Positions 13,657 to 15,283 of a DNA stretch of 15,283 bases are shown here, in pieces. The stretch is taken from the NCBI GenBank assembly GCA_016778825.1, contig JADHOU010000012.1, positions 1-15,283 on the forward strand. Reading direction: 5' to 3'. The DNA comes from Candidatus Puniceispirillum sp. (lineage in GTDB: Bacteria > Pseudomonadota > Alphaproteobacteria > Puniceispirillales > Puniceispirillaceae). The notes beneath the pieces were generated by a model. That model did not search any database and was not told the origin of the DNA. It saw only the letters and a list, made by a program, of their open reading frames with translations. Position 1 is the stretch's first letter, and the number at the start of each line of letters is the position of its first letter. The translations under genes were made by a program, and so were the position numbers.

Positions 13657-15283
13657 CTAACGGCTTTGCGCTTCCATAAGATTTTGCATTGCGGCATTCA
13701 CTTCACGGCTGTAAAGGCGTGCCATTTTACCCGTTGGCGGCAACGGCTCATCACAGAAAAATGACGGCAATTCATCATCTTCCTGATCAAAACCTGCGGC
13801 CTTGTTAAAGGCGGCTTCTAACCGCAATGTTTCAAAGCCAATACCGGTGATGAATTCAGGCGTTACATCGGCGTCAAAGGAATCATTGATCGCATCAGCA
13901 ATCAGTTTGAGATTATCATCTGTGACCGACCGGCCAAATACGCATAGCCCAAAGGAATCGGCAACCGCGCTGTTGATTTGCATACGCAGGCTTTCAGCAA
14001 CTAATTCATCAATGGTTTTGTCATCACATTTAAAGGATGGCGCATTTCCAACTGTATGATCAGCACCTTGTGCTGTTAGCATCATCGAAATGCCAGTCAC
14101 TTCGATAATCCGCGGATCATAGGCACTGATGGCCTGTTGTTTGATCACCGGCACCCGCGCAACGTCAAACGCCTTGCCAACCCGCGCCGTTCCCGACGCA
14201 TAAAGACGGCCACGCTCATTGCCAACGCGGATATCTTCAAGACAAGATTGCATAAAGCCAACATCACCAAATGCGCCAATGCCAGCCTCCATCAAAACAC
14301 CAATGGTAGCACCAAGCTCGATACTATCAACGCCAAGATCATTTGCCGTTTCATTTAATCTTGCCACATCATCAGGATCATCAAGCCCGCAATTTGTGCC
14401 GAGCAAACCGATGGTTTCATATTCCAGCGGTGAAACCAGTTCGCGTCCCGTATCATCAACATAAACATTGCTGCATTTGATCAAACAGCCGGGCATGCAG
14501 GCATGTGATGTATCACCGCCGCGCCCACCATTTAATTCGCGGATAAAATCGCCGCCCATACGCAACGGCCCATCATCGGCGCTGGTCAATTGGCCGGATG
14601 AAAAATTACGAACCGGCAAAGCGCCAAGATGGTTGGTAAGATCAGCCACCATTGCGGTTCCAGTGGTTTTCAGGCTTTGCACCGCAACCGATTCATCAAG
14701 CTTTTTGCCATAATCCTTGATCGCACCCATCAATTTCTTGCGATCATTTACCGGCGGCATCCGATCCTTGTCGATGACCATCGCCTTGACCTTTTTAGCG
14801 CCCATAACCGCGCCAACACCGCCGCGTGCCGCCAAACGTGACGGCCGGTTATCCGTGTCTGAAAATGCTACACCAGCCATCAAACCAAGATATTCACCAA
14901 CCGGCCCACAAATCGCCAGCGAGGTTTTATGGCCATAGGTTTCATGCAGCTTTTTGGCACAATCGAAATTGCCAAGTCCAAGATAAGACGTCGCATCATC
15001 AAAGCTAATCTCGCCATCTTTGGTAATGCGAATAATCACCCAATCATCACTGGCACCGTGAAGGGTAATGCCCGAAATCAGCAATTGACCCATCGCAAAA
15101 CCAAATGTGCCACCGCTATTCGCCTCTTTAATGCCGCCCGTCAACGGGCTTTTACAGCCAACGCTTAGCCGGTTTGCATTGGAAAAATTCGTTCCCGCAA
15201 AAGGCCCAGCCGAAAAAATCAGCGGATTTTCTGGCGACATCGGGTCGATTGTGGCAATGTTCTGGTCAAGCAGCATCCGCGCA
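13657..15283 (-). CDS. Aldehyde:ferredoxin oxidoreductase family protein, N-terminus beyond the window
   Basis: An open frame of 541 codons that runs out of the right edge. The first ATG (15276) is internal, because the preceding codons read AR with no stop, and families of this type have about 50-60 more residues in front. Visible landmarks are DPMSPENPLIFSAGPFAGT (11-29), SVGCKSPLTGGIKEANSGG (38-56), RGGVGAVMGAKKVKA (151-165), VSPLEYETIG (281-290), and cysteines C260, C264 and C268 in HACMPGCLIKC plus distal C445 in DSFGLC, which would hold the [4Fe-4S] cluster (numbered from 15276). AOR-family enzymes carry a bis-pterin tungsten or molybdenum cofactor and interconvert acids and aldehydes, or do related low-potential chemistry with ferredoxin. 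The first two cysteines are spaced C-x3-C rather than the classical C-x2-C. It heads the visible part of the block and probably starts the transcript upstream. Its substrate is not readable. Confidence 0.88.
   Translation of the reverse strand, partial: ARMLLDQNIATIDPMSPENPLIFSAGPFAGTNFSNANRLSVGCKSPLTGGIKEANSGGTFGFAMGQLLISGITLHGASDDWVIIRITKDGEISFDDATSYLGLGNFDCAKKLHETYGHKTSLAICGPVGEYLGLMAGVAFSDTDNRPSRLAARGGVGAVMGAKKVKAMVIDKDRMPPVNDRKKLMGAIKDYGKKLDESVAVQSLKTTGTAMVADLTNHLGALPVRNFSSGQLTSADDGPLRMGGDFIRELNGGRGGDTSHACMPGCLIKCSNVYVDDTGRELVSPLEYETIGLLGTNCGLDDPDDVARLNETANDLGVDSIELGATIGVLMEAGIGAFGDVGFMQSCLEDIRVGNERGRLYASGTARVGKAFDVARVPVIKQQAISAYDPRIIEVTGISMMLTAQGADHTVGNAPSFKCDDKTIDELVAESLRMQINSAVADSFGLCVFGRSVTDDNLKLIADAINDSFDADVTPEFITGIGFETLRLEAAFNKAAGFDQEDDELPSFFCDEPLPPTGKMARLYSREVNAAMQNLMEAQSR

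Overview
The window looks like chromosomal DNA from a free-living, probably marine, alphaproteobacterium. The base composition is near 50% GC. The proteins read like SAR116/Rhodobacterales/Rhizobiales relatives, including a DmdA-type GcvT-fold enzyme and a rhizobial-style 6-hydroxynicotinate-reductase/UPF0280 pair. The taxonomic placement is inferred from remembered protein families, not from a search.

Left part (1-2813), mixed housekeeping. It opens with the last 33 codons of a cyclophilin on the plus strand, followed by a strong intrinsic terminator. A RarD/EamA-type permease lies on the minus strand. Divergent from it is a cold-shock protein gene with a long leader and its own terminator. 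The leader holds a possible 33-codon ORF that ends 5 bp before the cold-shock start. Next is the wreck of a Kef-type (CPA2) cation/proton antiporter on the minus strand, with an in-frame stop, three frameshifts and an internal deletion.

Right part (3050-15283), a block of genes all on the minus strand. In transcription order (right to left) it holds: an aldehyde:ferredoxin-oxidoreductase-family protein (its start lies beyond the window); the FAD subunit of a molybdenum hydroxylase; a fused [2Fe-2S] plus molybdopterin subunit of the same enzyme; a 6-hydroxynicotinate-reductase-like Fe-S protein; a UPF0280 (ApbE-related) protein; a previously unlisted tryptophan-rich small ORF of 56 codons; a HAD phosphatase; a ferredoxin-reductase-type FAD protein; a threonine-aldolase-type PLP enzyme; and a DmdA-like/GcvT-like enzyme. 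Three junctions are 4-bp ATGA overlaps, and the small ORF is linked to both neighbours by overlaps of 8 bp. This tight packing argues for one coupled transcript, at least from the FAD subunit to the aldolase.

How they may work together (inference): a molybdenum hydroxylase feeds a ring-reducing Fe-S enzyme, supported by a flavin-related accessory protein, an electron-transfer flavoprotein and an AOR-family enzyme. That combination resembles the reductive nicotinate route (hydroxylate the N-heterocycle, then reduce the ring). The terminal PLP enzyme and folate-type methyl/aminomethyl transferase add an amino-acid or demethylation step. The set suggests catabolism of an N-heterocycle, possibly N-methylated. 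The substrate cannot be read from the sequence. I saw no tRNA, rRNA, insertion sequence, CRISPR array or phage gene.
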